Origin: Rhynchopus euleeides | Lineage: Eukaryota; Euglenozoa; Diplonemea; Diplonemida; Diplonemidae | Assembly: GCA_963210315.1 (NCBI GenBank) | Contig: OY723287.1 | Span: 620,001 to 684,000 of the forward strand | DNA length: 64,000 bases | Reading direction: 5' to 3' | Shown: one piece after another, positions 29,762 through 39,641 of the stretch | Layout: each line of letters starts with the position of its first letter | Position numbering within the stretch: position 1 is the first letter of the stretch | The notes under the pieces: model-generated | Databases searched by the model: none | What the model was told of the DNA's origin: nothing | Seen by the model: only the letters and a program-made list of their open reading frames with translations | Made by a program: the position numbers and the translations under genes

Positions 29762-30078
29762 TTTCAACAACAGCAGTATGACCTTCTTCTCGCGAGTTTT
29801 TTGAGAGAGGTGGAAGGGGGGGGGGGGGTGTCAGGGGCATATTTTTCATCCGAAGCAAAGGAAAAGAGAGAACGGCAGGGGAATTCATTTTTTTTTGAAA
29901 AGATTGAAAAGAGAGAAGAGAGAGTAGCAGAAGAAGAGCTGGGATGGGGGGAGGGGGGGGTGTGGGGAGATAAAAGCTTCTCGTTTTTTTTGCTGAATAC
30001 CTGTAGATAGAATTATATATTTTGTCGGGGGATGGGAGGGAGGGGGGCAGAGAGAGAGAGAGAGAGGGGGGGGGGGGG
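27742..30078. other. intergenic, extremely G-rich on the plus strand
   Basis: About 2.3 kb with no supported gene. It holds at least a dozen G runs of eight or more (for example 28309-28320, 28410-28421, 28431-28440, 28851-28862, 29032-29040, 29469-29483, 29818-29828, 30066-30078), GA microsatellites (28676-28700, 29041-29054, 30050-30065) and a CA run at 29724-29755. Open frames here translate to Pro/Ser or Gly/Glu repeats only. Confidence 0.45.
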
Positions 30079-31229
30079 TAGGGGGGGTCAAATGCCACCC
30101 TTTTACGTGGACAAACACGATTTTTCAAAAAACCGGCGCAGAGGCCCCAAAGCCCCCGTAAACCCTCCAAACCCCCCCAGATCGGTCCGGAAACCCATCG
30201 AACCCCACTTTTCCACCATTCCGGGCACCTCAGGTGCCCGAATTGGGGTACCTAAATTTTGTGCCACCGTTTGGTACCGTACAGTGCCACTGTGTGGGAG
30301 GTTGGAAAAGAAAATGCCCCAACACACCACATCTGAGGGTTGCAATGCATGTTGCTTGCCAACCACGTCATCCGGTGGGTGTCAGGCGCTATGTAGGTGG
30401 CATTAGCCAGGTCTTCGATGTGTTCTGGCTTGTATATATACCTCCCTGCCACCATGCACCGGGAGGCTGCCTGTAGGTACGGAACAGTCCAGATGGTCGT
30501 GTGATTCCTGTGCAGCAGTGCTCCACAACCGGGATGTGTTGACAACGACTGTTGCAACACGAGCTGTACATTCCGGGAACACATGAAGTGCGCTGTCGTG
30601 GTACCCATTGTGCCAGAATTGGTAGTTGCTGCGGTCTACTTTGCCTGGCCCAAGAGCACTGGTACTGAACGGTGCAATATGCGTGGCGAGGTGAATACAA
30701 CGGAAGCGCGCAAAGTCAATACAGCTCTCGGATGGCGGGTGGTGGTGCCACTAGTGTGTGACGTTCACTCGAGGATACAACGCATCACAATGAATCAGCA
30801 ACCGTGGACCGAGTACAATACGCTCTCTGTGGCTGGTGTGGGGGACAAAGGCAGTGCCTGTGCCGCAGGCAGGGAGGTATATATACAAGCCAGAACACAT
30901 CGAAGACCTGGCTAATGCCACCTACATAGCGCCTGACACCCACCGGATGACGTGGTTGGCAAGCAACATGCATTGCAACCCTCAGATGTGGTGTGTTGGG
31001 GCATTTTCTTTTCCAACCTCCCACACAGTGGCACTGTCCGGTACCAAACGGTGGCACAAAATTTAGGTACCCCAATTCGGGCACCTGAGGTGCCCGGAAT
31101 GGTGGAAAAGTGGGGTTCGATGGGTTTCCGGACCGATCTGGGGGGGTTTGGAGGGTTTACGGGGGCTTTGGGGCCTCTGCGCCGGTTTTTTGAAAAATCG
31201 TGTTTGTCACCCCCATTTGACCCCCCCTA
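30079..31229. mobile_element. foldback element with ~365-bp inverted repeats
   Basis: The arms 30079-30450 and 30868-31229 are inverted complements over almost their whole length. Ends are TAGGGGGGGTCAAAT and its complement. The left arm has one small replacement near 30094-30110. Each arm carries a TATA-like word (TGTATATATACCTCCC) at its inner end. The ~415-bp centre is not coding. A third arm-like copy begins at 63706. The CAAAT-type end is reminiscent of hAT-like termini, but no 8-bp target duplication could be found; the right side abuts another element. Confidence 0.8.
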
Positions 31230-32136
31230 GGGCAGCGTTTAACCAAAACGCCTCAAAAACGCGTTTTGGGCAAAATCATCAAAACGAAACGTTTCAAAAC
31301 GTCAAAACGTTTTCGTTTTTTATCAAAAACGCGTTTTTTTGGAATCTCGCGGAACGTCAAAAAAACGCCCAAGTGGCCTGCAGCGCACCCATGCAATGTG
31401 AAGGGAAATGTGGCTTGCGCGACAGAACGGTGTGGGAAATTCAGGGAGAGAACACTTCTGGCATGATTATTGCCAGCAGCACCCATCTCGATCAGCTCGA
31501 CGTACTCCCATTACCGGATGGTTGAGAGAGAGGACCCAACTTCTGGCCGAAGGACACTACACTGGTTCCGCTCTGTGAGGACTTGTCTTTGAACGCACTA
31601 CACGAACATTCACAGCCGTCTGCGCGAATAGCCACACAGTGGACAGGACGGTTGGGATATCCCATGTAGGAGAACAGGGTGGGATATCTCACCGGGGATA
31701 GCGACCGAGACGGGAGTGCGTGTGTTCCCCCCTGTGAGAACACGTGCCCCCTGTGGGATAGCGACCTATCACCCATGTGGGATACCCCATATCGATATGC
31801 CACATTAGTGCTGCAAACCCGCAAGCTAGTCATCACCCCCAGCTCTTCAAACCCTGAGGCAGTGCATGCCAGCATTGCCCTGAGGAGTCGGCGTGGGTGG
31901 GCTGGGTGAAGGGCGAATCTGCTGCGATCTGGGCGTCTGCGATGTGGTATTCATCGCAAGCCGCCACTTACTGCAGGACGGCTGGCCCTCGCCTAGGCTA
32001 GGATGGCCCTTCCCCTAGTAAAAACCCCAAGTACTGATGACGTTTCAAAACGCGTTTTTTTCGAGCTGTGACGTTTTCATAAAACGAAACGTTTTAAAAC
32101 GTGAAACGTTTTAGCGTTTTTTTTAACGCTGCCCTA
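31228..32136. mobile_element. TAGGGCAGCGTT element with AAAACG-rich ends
   Basis: It is bounded by TAGGGCAGCGTTTAA and the complement AACGCTGCCCTA. Just inside each end are about 100 bp of repeated AAAACG, GAAACGTTT and CGCGTTTTT words in both orientations (31241-31340 and 32038-32130). The interior has no convincing gene, although a frame near 31370-31525 has fair composition. It abuts the foldback element on its left, and homology of the two ends extends outward into CAAAT/poly(G), so one element may have inserted in or beside the other. It is hAT-like by its terminal sequence; no target duplication was identified. Confidence 0.6.
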
Positions 32137-33994
32137 GGGGGGGGGGCAAATAGGGTTTACCAGGTATTCACATTTTTTTCTGTGATCAATATGGTTGTTT
32201 TGTTGGTTTTTTTGGTTCTGGAAAAAAATATCAAAGACTAAGTCTGGTGCGCCTGGCCATGCCATGAACGGGTGCGAAAAAAAACGGGGGTGCTAACGGA
32301 ATACTGCACTTCTTCATTACCTCTCATTACCGCCTTGTTGTACTCCTGGGGTTGGAGCTCTGCAGCCACAGCTCAAAGCTGCGGCATGCATGCATACCCC
32401 CATTTCTCATTGGCATCCGTTTAACCCACTCTCTTTGGCACACCGCCTCAGGCACGAACAGGGCCTCTGTGTTGCTCATGTGAATTTTTGTGTTTTTGCT
32501 TTCTTTTTGTAAAGAACTGGAAGGGGGTGGGGGGGACGGGGGAGACAGGAAGAGAGAGCAGCAGAGCGGGAGAGGGTGTCAGAGAACTATGCAGGCACAC
32601 ATCCACCCTGCACACACTCCCCCACACGCCTCCCCAACTCACGTCCCGCCCGGATGCGGGTATTTTCTTCGGTATATCATATCGACAACCTTGGGGGTGG
32701 GGGGTGGAGGTGGTGGGGGAAGGTCGGGTGGGGCCATGTCGTTCTGTTTGCGTTTGAATTCACTTTTGATGAGTGGGGGGGGGGGGGGAGGGGAGACTTC
32801 ACTCTGAAGTGCACAACGCAAGTGAGCTGCCTAGCAACATAGGCTGCAACCTTTGACACACTTTGACACAGAGTGAAGCCCCTAAAACGTGGTTCTCAAA
32901 GGAATCCCCCAGCCCATTTCCCCACCACCACCACCACCACCCCCCCCCCCCCTCCCCCAAGCCCTGCAGCAGGCCAGTGTTAACATTCAGGAAAGGCCAC
33001 CTTCCCCTCCCCACCCTACCCACCCCTCATATCCGTAACCCCGACAACTCTGCTTTTTTGCCGCATCCTGCCTTGCCAAATGCATCTTTTTGGTAGATTC
33101 TGCGGTGCACTAACATGACAGGGCACAGAGAAGCGGGAATACCGGAGGGGAGGGGAAGACATGAGGGGAAGCTCCCTTAGAAACACAAAAAAACCTTCCA
33201 GGGGACGAGGGGGGCAACAAAATAAAGGCGGGTTTTCTTTTGGGGGGAGGGGGGGGGGAATCCACCTCTATTGCTTAGACAAAAAAAGGGCCCCAGTCAC
33301 AGCAGGCAAAGAAAAGAGGATCCAAAGCTAGGCGTGCTGCGCTGTTTTTTTTGACAGAAAGTGATGCGAAATGGACAGCAAAAGGAATAGAGGGGGGTGG
33401 GGGGTGGGGGCAAGGGGGGAGAGGGGGGGGGTCGGGGGAGGGGTATGCAAGTTTTTCTTGTTCACACCCTCTCCCCTCCCCCCCCTCCCCCACCTCCCCC
33501 CTTCCCCTCCCAATTGGATATTTTTTCTTCTTGTAGTGTGCAACATGTTTCCAACCAGGGGCGGTTTGCTCAGGTTGAAAAAAAATGGAAGTGGGGGGGG
33601 GGGAAAAAAAGCAGACAAAGAAATAAGTGGCACTTCACGATTTTTTTGGCACGAGTTGTGTTGCAAGCTCCAAGATTCTGTTTATTTTATGCCCCCCCAC
33701 CCCCACCCCTTCTGTTTTGAATGGGTATGGGGAGGGGTGTGGGAGGGGGGTCATGCATCCAGCATTTGGGGGGAGGGTCGGCTGGATACCAAAGTAAAGA
33801 GAAAAGAGAAGAGAAGGGAAGAGAAGAGTAAAACATGAACAAAAAACAACAGGGCGGGGAAGGCGTGGGGTGATAACGCACAGAGGCAGAAGAAATCAAC
33901 GCCGGGACGGGGGACTCGCAAGCGGCTCGCAGGCCCACGCCCGTGCAAGAAGGAAGAACTTCCGCAACGGTCACTCACGCAGAGGAGTGCATGT
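32137..33994. other. intergenic, G/C-tract rich, no clear gene
   Basis: No supported gene. It contains G runs (32777-32789, 33593-33604, 33241-33257), a C run at 32940-32952 and a copy of the ACACAGAGTGAAG word at about 32868-32880, also seen near 36534 and 48136. Confidence 0.4.
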
Positions 33995-34660
33995 CTAGTT
34001 GGCAGCCTCCTTGGGAGCGGGGACCGTCTCGGCGGTCGGCTCGTGGTTCTGCTGAGCCTGGGCGGGGGGCACGTCGTCCTTCGTGGCCCCGGTCAGCATA
34101 ATGATCAGGATGTTGGTGATGGACAGGATCATCGCCAGGACGACGAAGGGGATGGCGTAGCTCATGTTGTAGGTGTCAGTCAGCGCCACACCGCAGAACT
34201 TCTGGTTGAAGATCGCCGCCGCCTGCGCGAAGGTGATGATCATGAAGATGATCCCCGCACCGTTCGTCCCCAGGCTGATCGTCCCGAAGATGCCCTTGCC
34301 GGTGGCGGTACCCAGGAAGGCCGCGATGATGCTGAAGACAGTGAAGAACATGCTGATGAACACGAAGGCCGCGGTGGACTCGGCAAGCTTCTGCTTCTCG
34401 TTGCACCCCTCGCGGTTGTCGCTGTTCATCCCGTGCTCAGGGTCGTGCGGGAAGTTCCCCTTGTAGTCCTTCAGCAGCCCGAACGCAGCGTAGTCCGTCC
34501 AGATCGACGACGTCAGCGGGGGGAACAGCCCGAGGGTGCTCGCCCGCTCCGACCGCTTCAGCACACACAGCGACCGCCCGTCAGCCATCGTGGCGCAGAT
34601 CAGACCCGCCGCGACGATCGACAGCCATGCCACAGCCGCGAAGCTCGTGCGCGTCGTCAT
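33995..34660 (-). CDS. four-TM membrane protein, family B copy 3
   Basis: Near-identical to B2 across all 221 codons, including silent positions, with three small residue differences in the second loop, fourth helix and tail. Start ATG 34658-34660; coding-sense leader CACTAAGCAACA immediately before it, as in B2; stop TAG. Beyond about 14 bp upstream and immediately after the stop, the flanks are unrelated to B2. This coding-limited identity suggests gene conversion between the two loci. Confidence 0.85.
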   Translation of the reverse strand: MTTRTSFAAVAWLSIVAAGLICATMADGRSLCVLKRSERASTLGLFPPLTSSIWTDYAAFGLLKDYKGNFPHDPEHGMNSDNREGCNEKQKLAESTAAFVFISMFFTVFSIIAAFLGTATGKGIFGTISLGTNGAGIIFMIITFAQAAAIFNQKFCGVALTDTYNMSYAIPFVVLAMILSITNILIIMLTGATKDDVPPAQAQQNHEPTAETVPAPKEAAN

Positions 34661-35485
34661 TGTTGCTTAGTGTTTTGTTTGAGTGTTTGGTCGAAAAGTT
34701 TTTTTTTGCGCGCTTTGTGTATTGACACGAAGAAGAAGCAAAGGACTGCCAGGGACGGGGAGTGTATGTATGACGTGCAATGTGCAGAGCAGCGAGTTCA
34801 GATTCATACTCCGGAAGCGTGGGCCAACTGGGGTTGGGGGCGTGGGAGCGGGGCGATTCGGGGAACACGTGCCATGCCTAAGCCCAGAGCAACTCAAAAC
34901 TCGCCCCGGCTTGTTTCCCCATTCTGGCTGCACCCACCCCCCCACCCTCCTGCCACCTGCCAACCATGAGGAATCATGTGTCGCAGCTGCATGCTCATCA
35001 GAAGCGAGGGGGGGGGGGGGGGCACTAGCGAGAGACTGCTGGCAGCAGAGAGCGCCTGGGTGGGTTTGGGTGGGCTGCAGGTGGGCATGCTGGCAAGCAC
35101 CCACCCACCGGCACCGCCACACCACCCCACTGCATCGTCCGGGTTAATCAGCTGTGTGTGGGGGCGGGAGAGCTGGCTTGCCTTGGGGCAAAAAAAATGG
35201 GAAGACAGCAGGGATGTCTTTAAATCATGGGGTTTTCGGCAGATTTTCAGATTCTCAATCGTAAAAACCCCCCGGTTTTCCCCCCCTAAAATGGGGGTGG
35301 CACAGCGTCGTTCTACCACACGAGAGGGTCGTTTTTGGCATCAACGGATCAAACTCTCTTCACGGTGGCCCGACTCAATTTTTTTGAGTCATTGGGGGCC
35401 GTTTACTGTGCGTCAAAGTGTCGACGATTGGCCACCTTTTTGGTGCCGTGGCTGGTGGGTGGCCAGGGGCACGCGCTAGCTGGGG

Positions 35486-35545
35486 GGTCTGGGGGGCAGA
35501 GCCCCCCAGCCGCCGGAGGCCACGGTAGTAAACATCTGTTCATTG
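35486..35545. repeat. dispersed GC palindrome, copy 2
   Basis: GGTCTGGGGGGCAGAGCCCCCC, then CAGCCGCCGGAGGCC and CACGGTAGTAAACATCTGTTC. It matches the copy inside the MITE at 11495 over about 60 bp with few differences; one G-to-A change sits in the hairpin loop. Confidence 0.75.
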
Positions 35546-35627
35546 TGGGCGTAGCTTCTGTGCGAGTTGGCTGCGTCCTCCTGAGGCCTGAGGCTACTGG
35601 AGTGGTTGGACTCCCTGACCTGATGGG

Positions 35628-35695
35628 TCTGGGGGGCGGAGCCCCCCAGCCGCCGGAGGCGGCTGACGGCGGAGACGGTAGTGAGCATATGTTCC
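35628..35695. repeat. dispersed GC palindrome, copy 3
   Basis: The same GGGGGGCGGAGCCCCCC hairpin and CAGCCGCCGGAGGC word. An extra GGCTGACGGCGGAGA insertion precedes CGGTAGTGAGCATATGTTC. It lies about 140 bp from copy 2 in the same orientation. Confidence 0.75.
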
Positions 35696-36841
35696 TGCAA
35701 GACCACCATACTCTCTTCGACATCGACCGTCGAACCAGTGTAGCCGGGTTGACGCTTTGTCGGGGCTTACCAATCGTCGACCCAGTAAAACTGGTCGACG
35801 CGTTTTTATGGGGGGTGGAAACCCGGGTTTGCGGGTTTGCGTGAGTACCCCAAAGCAAGGTGGCACCAGAATGTGCCTTCGACTTGTGCCGAGACTCTCA
35901 TTTGTGAGGCCTTTCCTGTCGTGGGTGGGGTTTTGCTGTTACAGGAGTTGTGCGTGGGGCTGGTGGGTGATGGGGAAAAGACTAGAAAGTCCTGTCGTGC
36001 TGTGGCTGCTTGGGGCTAGCGCAGCAGGTCTCTCATTTTCTTCTTTATTCACACCAAGGTAGTTCCCATCCTCACAGTTTTTCTTTCTCTGCAGATTTCC
36101 CGAGACTGGGACCCCCAAAAAAGGGGGGAAAACCCCCCAAGAAAAAACAGGGGTTTTTTTGGGGGTTTTTTTCCTGGGGCCGAAATCCTCAATCTCAATC
36201 ATGATTTAAATATATCCCTGGAAGACAGGTTAAAAAATATACTGGAAACTGCCCCAACCGGGAACTATGGGGACGTTGTAACATCCCGGATGTCAAAGGT
36301 GCACTGTAAATGGACTGACAAGGCAGAGAAGCAAACAATGATGCAGATTCGCGCGTTTTCCCGAAATAACGGAGGTGTGGGCCTTCGCTCAGAAGATAGC
36401 GTGTCATTTCTCGTGCGAGTCTCTCGTGGACTTCCTGTCCGATGCAGGTCCGCTAATCCAGCATAGCCAACGCTCAGAAGTGCAGTATGGTGAGCCGCCT
36501 CACAACAAGGGTGACAAACTGACACAGCGTGACACAGAGCGAAGGCCCCCAATGTCGCTCGGGGTAGCGTGGCGGCCAACATAACCGGTGGGGGCATTGC
36601 CTGTCTAAGACCACACAACGGGTGCACGGGGGAACACGCAATGCCACAGCCGCCCCCCCCCCCCCCCCCAACGGTGCCCCGCTGATCAAAGCCGGGGTAA
36701 AAAAAGAATGTTGCGCCACACCCTATGGCCACCACCTCTCTCAGCCACCTCTGCAGCTCGCCACTCCCTCTCCAGCAGCCCTGCTGTGTCTGCTGATCAA
36801 GGCCACAGAACTTTGCACCTGCGCTGCGCGGCAGGCACAAA

Positions 36842-39454
36842 CTAATATGGTTTTGGCGGTGGCTCGGGTATGTGCATTTCCAACTCGCCTGCCGCCGCCG
36901 CTGGCCCCACCTTCGACCGCGGGGAAAGGGCGAGGGACCGTGAGGGCCGTGGCTGCTGACTCTGATGCAGCTGCAGGTGTATCCCGGACCCTTTGGGACC
37001 ACCCACCCCTGCCACCAACCCGGCAATCCCAAAGCTCCCGAAGGTGCGGCTCAGCGAGATCTCCAGCGTCTGCCCCCCCACCCCGCCCCCCGACCGCCGC
37101 AGCGACCCCCGCCCGCCAACACCACCACCTCCACCACCACGCTGCGACGGGGCATCGCCTGCACCACCACCACCTCGTCCTCCTCCTCCTCCTCCACCTT
37201 CCGCCTTCTTCCCAGCCTTATCTCTCCTCCCAGAGAAGAGCGCCGCCCGGATCTGCCGCAGATCCTCATCACAGTTGTATATGCTCGGGTTGATCGGCAC
37301 CTCCTCTGGAGGGGGTAACTTGTCGAGCAGCTGCCAATACGGGACCACCCCTGGGTCGGGCGAGACACGGTGAAGCAAAACCCTCCTGCCGTGCGCCGCC
37401 CCGCGCGACGGGGGCGTCGGCGAGGGGGCCGTGGCAGCCAGGCCCCCCGGGCCTGCCGCAGCAGCGGAGCTGCTGCGGCGCGCCCGCCGTCTGGGCTGCG
37501 CCGCTGCCGCCGCCACGCAGAGCGTGGCGGCGGCGGCGGCAGCGGCAGGGAGAACGGCACCCCCAAACCCCGCCTCCCCCCCCGCCCCATCCGCGACCAG
37601 ATTGAAGAAGCGGAACACCCCGCAGAGGTTCCTCTCCAGGTCCGACACCGCGGTGCGCACCGCACAGCCACTCCGCTCCACCTCCGAGGCAGAGACGCCC
37701 ACCGCTCCACCTCCCGCGGCACCGCCCGGGGGTGCCCTTCCCGCCTTGCCGGGGCCAAACCTTGGAGGGGCGGCTGCCGCCGCCTCGAGATCCTGCGCTG
37801 TGGGGAACTGGGCGTGCTGCTGGCGGGAGGGGTGTTGGTGGTGGGGCGGCTGCTGCTTCTCGGCATCTGCATCCTGGATTCCGGAAGGCCTGGCCCAGAC
37901 GCGGAGGAGCGGCGCCGGCGCCGCAGGGAGTGTCGGGACGGAGGAGAACAGCGGGTGGATCGCGCCGAGCGGCGGCACAGCCGACTCTAGAGCCTCCGGC
38001 TGCCCCGCCGCGAGGCTCGCCTCTGCGGATGCGCACGTCTGCTCGAAGAGGGGGGCGTAAGCCTCGAGGATGCGGCGCCGCTTCCCCCAGGGGAGCGCCC
38101 CCCAGGCTGGGGTCACCTTGCGGCACACCCGGCGCAGCTCCGCGGGGTGCCGCAGCACGGCAGACCTCGCCCTGTCTTCGGCGCTGGCGCCTCGGAGGCG
38201 TCTCATCTGCATGGGGTCCTTCCCCAGCCATCGCCCCGCTGCGGTTGTCGGGGGGTGTGGCTGCAGCTGTGCTGCGGAGTTGGGGTGGTTTTGCCCATCG
38301 CCGGAGCCGTCTCCATCTGACTCATCAGGCGAAGCCCTGCAGGAGGCGGCCGAGGCGATGCGGAGTTGGGGCGGGTTCTGCTGGGGGATCCTGCTCCTGT
38401 CGAAGTGTTGAGGCTGGAGCCCTGTGTCCAAAACCTGCCGGGCGGCGTGGCGGCGGCGCGCCGCGTCGATACCTGCCTCGCAGATGGCGAGGATGTCGCA
38501 TGCGGGGTGTGTGGGTTGATCCGCACGCCCTGAAACTGCCGCGCCGCTGCCCCCGGCAACCGTGATAGCGCCCTCATCCCCCACAGCGCCCCCACCGCCT
38601 GGAGAGAGGAGCAGAGAGGTGTCCACCGCAATGCGGACGTCGCCTTCGCACCTCCCGTCTGCGGTGAACCACACCAGGTTTGCGACATCCACCTCGGCCA
38701 GGCCGATGCCGTCGAGGGAGATGGTCGCCATGGGGACGGGCCGGCGTGCCACCTCCGATACAGCGAAGATCTGCTTGAGGGTGAACGGCTCCCAGGTCCC
38801 ATCCACGCAGTACCCCCAGCTGTCGGGGTAGAGGTTTTGGTAAACAGAGGCTGCGCACTGCACTGCCATGGAGGCGTAGTCGTCGAGGGATGTGCTGTCG
38901 CACCATGTGTCAATCAGGTCGAAGGCTGCCCCGCGGAACATAGGCTCCGTCATGGTGTCGCTGCGTTTCCGGGTGTGGGCTGCAAAAACCGTGTCGTAGA
39001 CCCAGTCGTTGTGGAGCTCTTCAGGCGTGATATTTTCCTGTGTCACCTCCTTCCCGATCAGCCCGAAGACCTCATAATACGTTGCCCGTGAGATGAACCG
39101 GCGGGTGGGATCCTTTGGGAGGACACCCCAGAACATCCCGATGGCGCTCTTCAGCCTCTCGGATTTCTGAAGCTCCAGGCGGCGTTGGAGGCCTTGCGTT
39201 GTATAGTATGTTGGGTCGACAATGCGTTTATACCGTTTCGGAGAGCTGCGCTGGTGCTGTGAGACCACGCCTGTCTTCAGGAGGTCGCGCGTCCATTCTT
39301 GGATCTCCTTTGTCACCGCCTCCGCCTTCACCCTGCTGGCGCATGACGCGACCCCGCGGAAGCTGGGCCTCGACGCGAGGTGCTGCCGGTATTGGAACTT
39401 CAGGCTGACCTTCCGCTGGCGAACCCAGTGCTCCTCGCGACGCTTCTTCGCCAT
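36842..39454 (-). CDS. hypothetical 870-aa protein, basic start, Gly-rich end
   Basis: A single-exon frame with ATG at 39452-39454 preceded in coding sense by a long pyrimidine-rich tract. Residues 1-90 are very basic (MAKKRREEHWVRQRKVSLKF). Residues about 95-215 form the best-folded part (GMFWGVLPKDPTRRFISRA, then a block with TYYEVFGLIGKEV and FRGAAFDLIDTW), which resembles degenerate EF-hand-like proteins of protists, although no complete calcium loop is present. A second structured piece spans about 225-290 (FAVSEVARRPVPM, VWFTADGRCEGDV). The rest is low-complexity: Ala/Pro/His, a poly-Ala region and a Gly-rich run near 770-800, ending PEPPPKPY. Third-codon positions are strongly GC. No function assigned. 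Confidence 0.75.
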   Translation of the reverse strand: MAKKRREEHWVRQRKVSLKFQYRQHLASRPSFRGVASCASRVKAEAVTKEIQEWTRDLLKTGVVSQHQRSSPKRYKRIVDPTYYTTQGLQRRLELQKSERLKSAIGMFWGVLPKDPTRRFISRATYYEVFGLIGKEVTQENITPEELHNDWVYDTVFAAHTRKRSDTMTEPMFRGAAFDLIDTWCDSTSLDDYASMAVQCAASVYQNLYPDSWGYCVDGTWEPFTLKQIFAVSEVARRPVPMATISLDGIGLAEVDVANLVWFTADGRCEGDVRIAVDTSLLLSPGGGGAVGDEGAITVAGGSGAAVSGRADQPTHPACDILAICEAGIDAARRRHAARQVLDTGLQPQHFDRSRIPQQNPPQLRIASAASCRASPDESDGDGSGDGQNHPNSAAQLQPHPPTTAAGRWLGKDPMQMRRLRGASAEDRARSAVLRHPAELRRVCRKVTPAWGALPWGKRRRILEAYAPLFEQTCASAEASLAAGQPEALESAVPPLGAIHPLFSSVPTLPAAPAPLLRVWARPSGIQDADAEKQQPPHHQHPSRQQHAQFPTAQDLEAAAAAPPRFGPGKAGRAPPGGAAGGGAVGVSASEVERSGCAVRTAVSDLERNLCGVFRFFNLVADGAGGEAGFGGAVLPAAAAAAATLCVAAAAAQPRRRARRSSSAAAAGPGGLAATAPSPTPPSRGAAHGRRVLLHRVSPDPGVVPYWQLLDKLPPPEEVPINPSIYNCDEDLRQIRAALFSGRRDKAGKKAEGGGGGGGRGGGGAGDAPSQRGGGGGGVGGRGSLRRSGGGVGGQTLEISLSRTFGSFGIAGLVAGVGGPKGSGIHLQLHQSQQPRPSRSLALSPRSKVGPAAAAGELEMHIPEPPPKPY

Positions 39455-39641
39455 TGTAGGGGGCGGGGGGGTGGCATGCGTGTCAGAGGGAGCAGGGGGG
39501 AGGGGAGGAGGTGGTGGTGTTGGATGGGATCGGACCTGCGGGAGTATTATTTTAACCCCGTGCCTGGAATTTTGACCGAGTTAGATAAAATTTTCAGTGC
39601 AATCCTGCAGCACCTCCCCCCTATATTTTTAGGTTTTCTTA

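Larger units (their letters stand above)
34661..36841. other. intergenic with dispersed GC palindromes
   Basis: No supported gene. It holds two copies of the dispersed palindrome (35486-35545, 35628-35695), a G run (35010-35023), a C run (36651-36669) and a loose inverted pair: TTTAAATCATGG... at 35219 against a T/G-tract ending ATGATTTAAA at about 36201-36210. That pair might bound a ~1-kb element, but low complexity makes it uncertain. Confidence 0.4.

Noticed and set aside
1912-34660. Calling the four-helix families amastin, claudin or MARVEL proteins
   Set aside because: Topology is similar, but the diagnostic amastin and claudin motifs are absent, so only a descriptive name is used.
35219-36210. 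A ~1-kb inverted-repeat element between TTTAAATCATG words
   Set aside because: Only 11 bp match exactly; the rest is alternating A/C/G/T tracts that could pair by chance.
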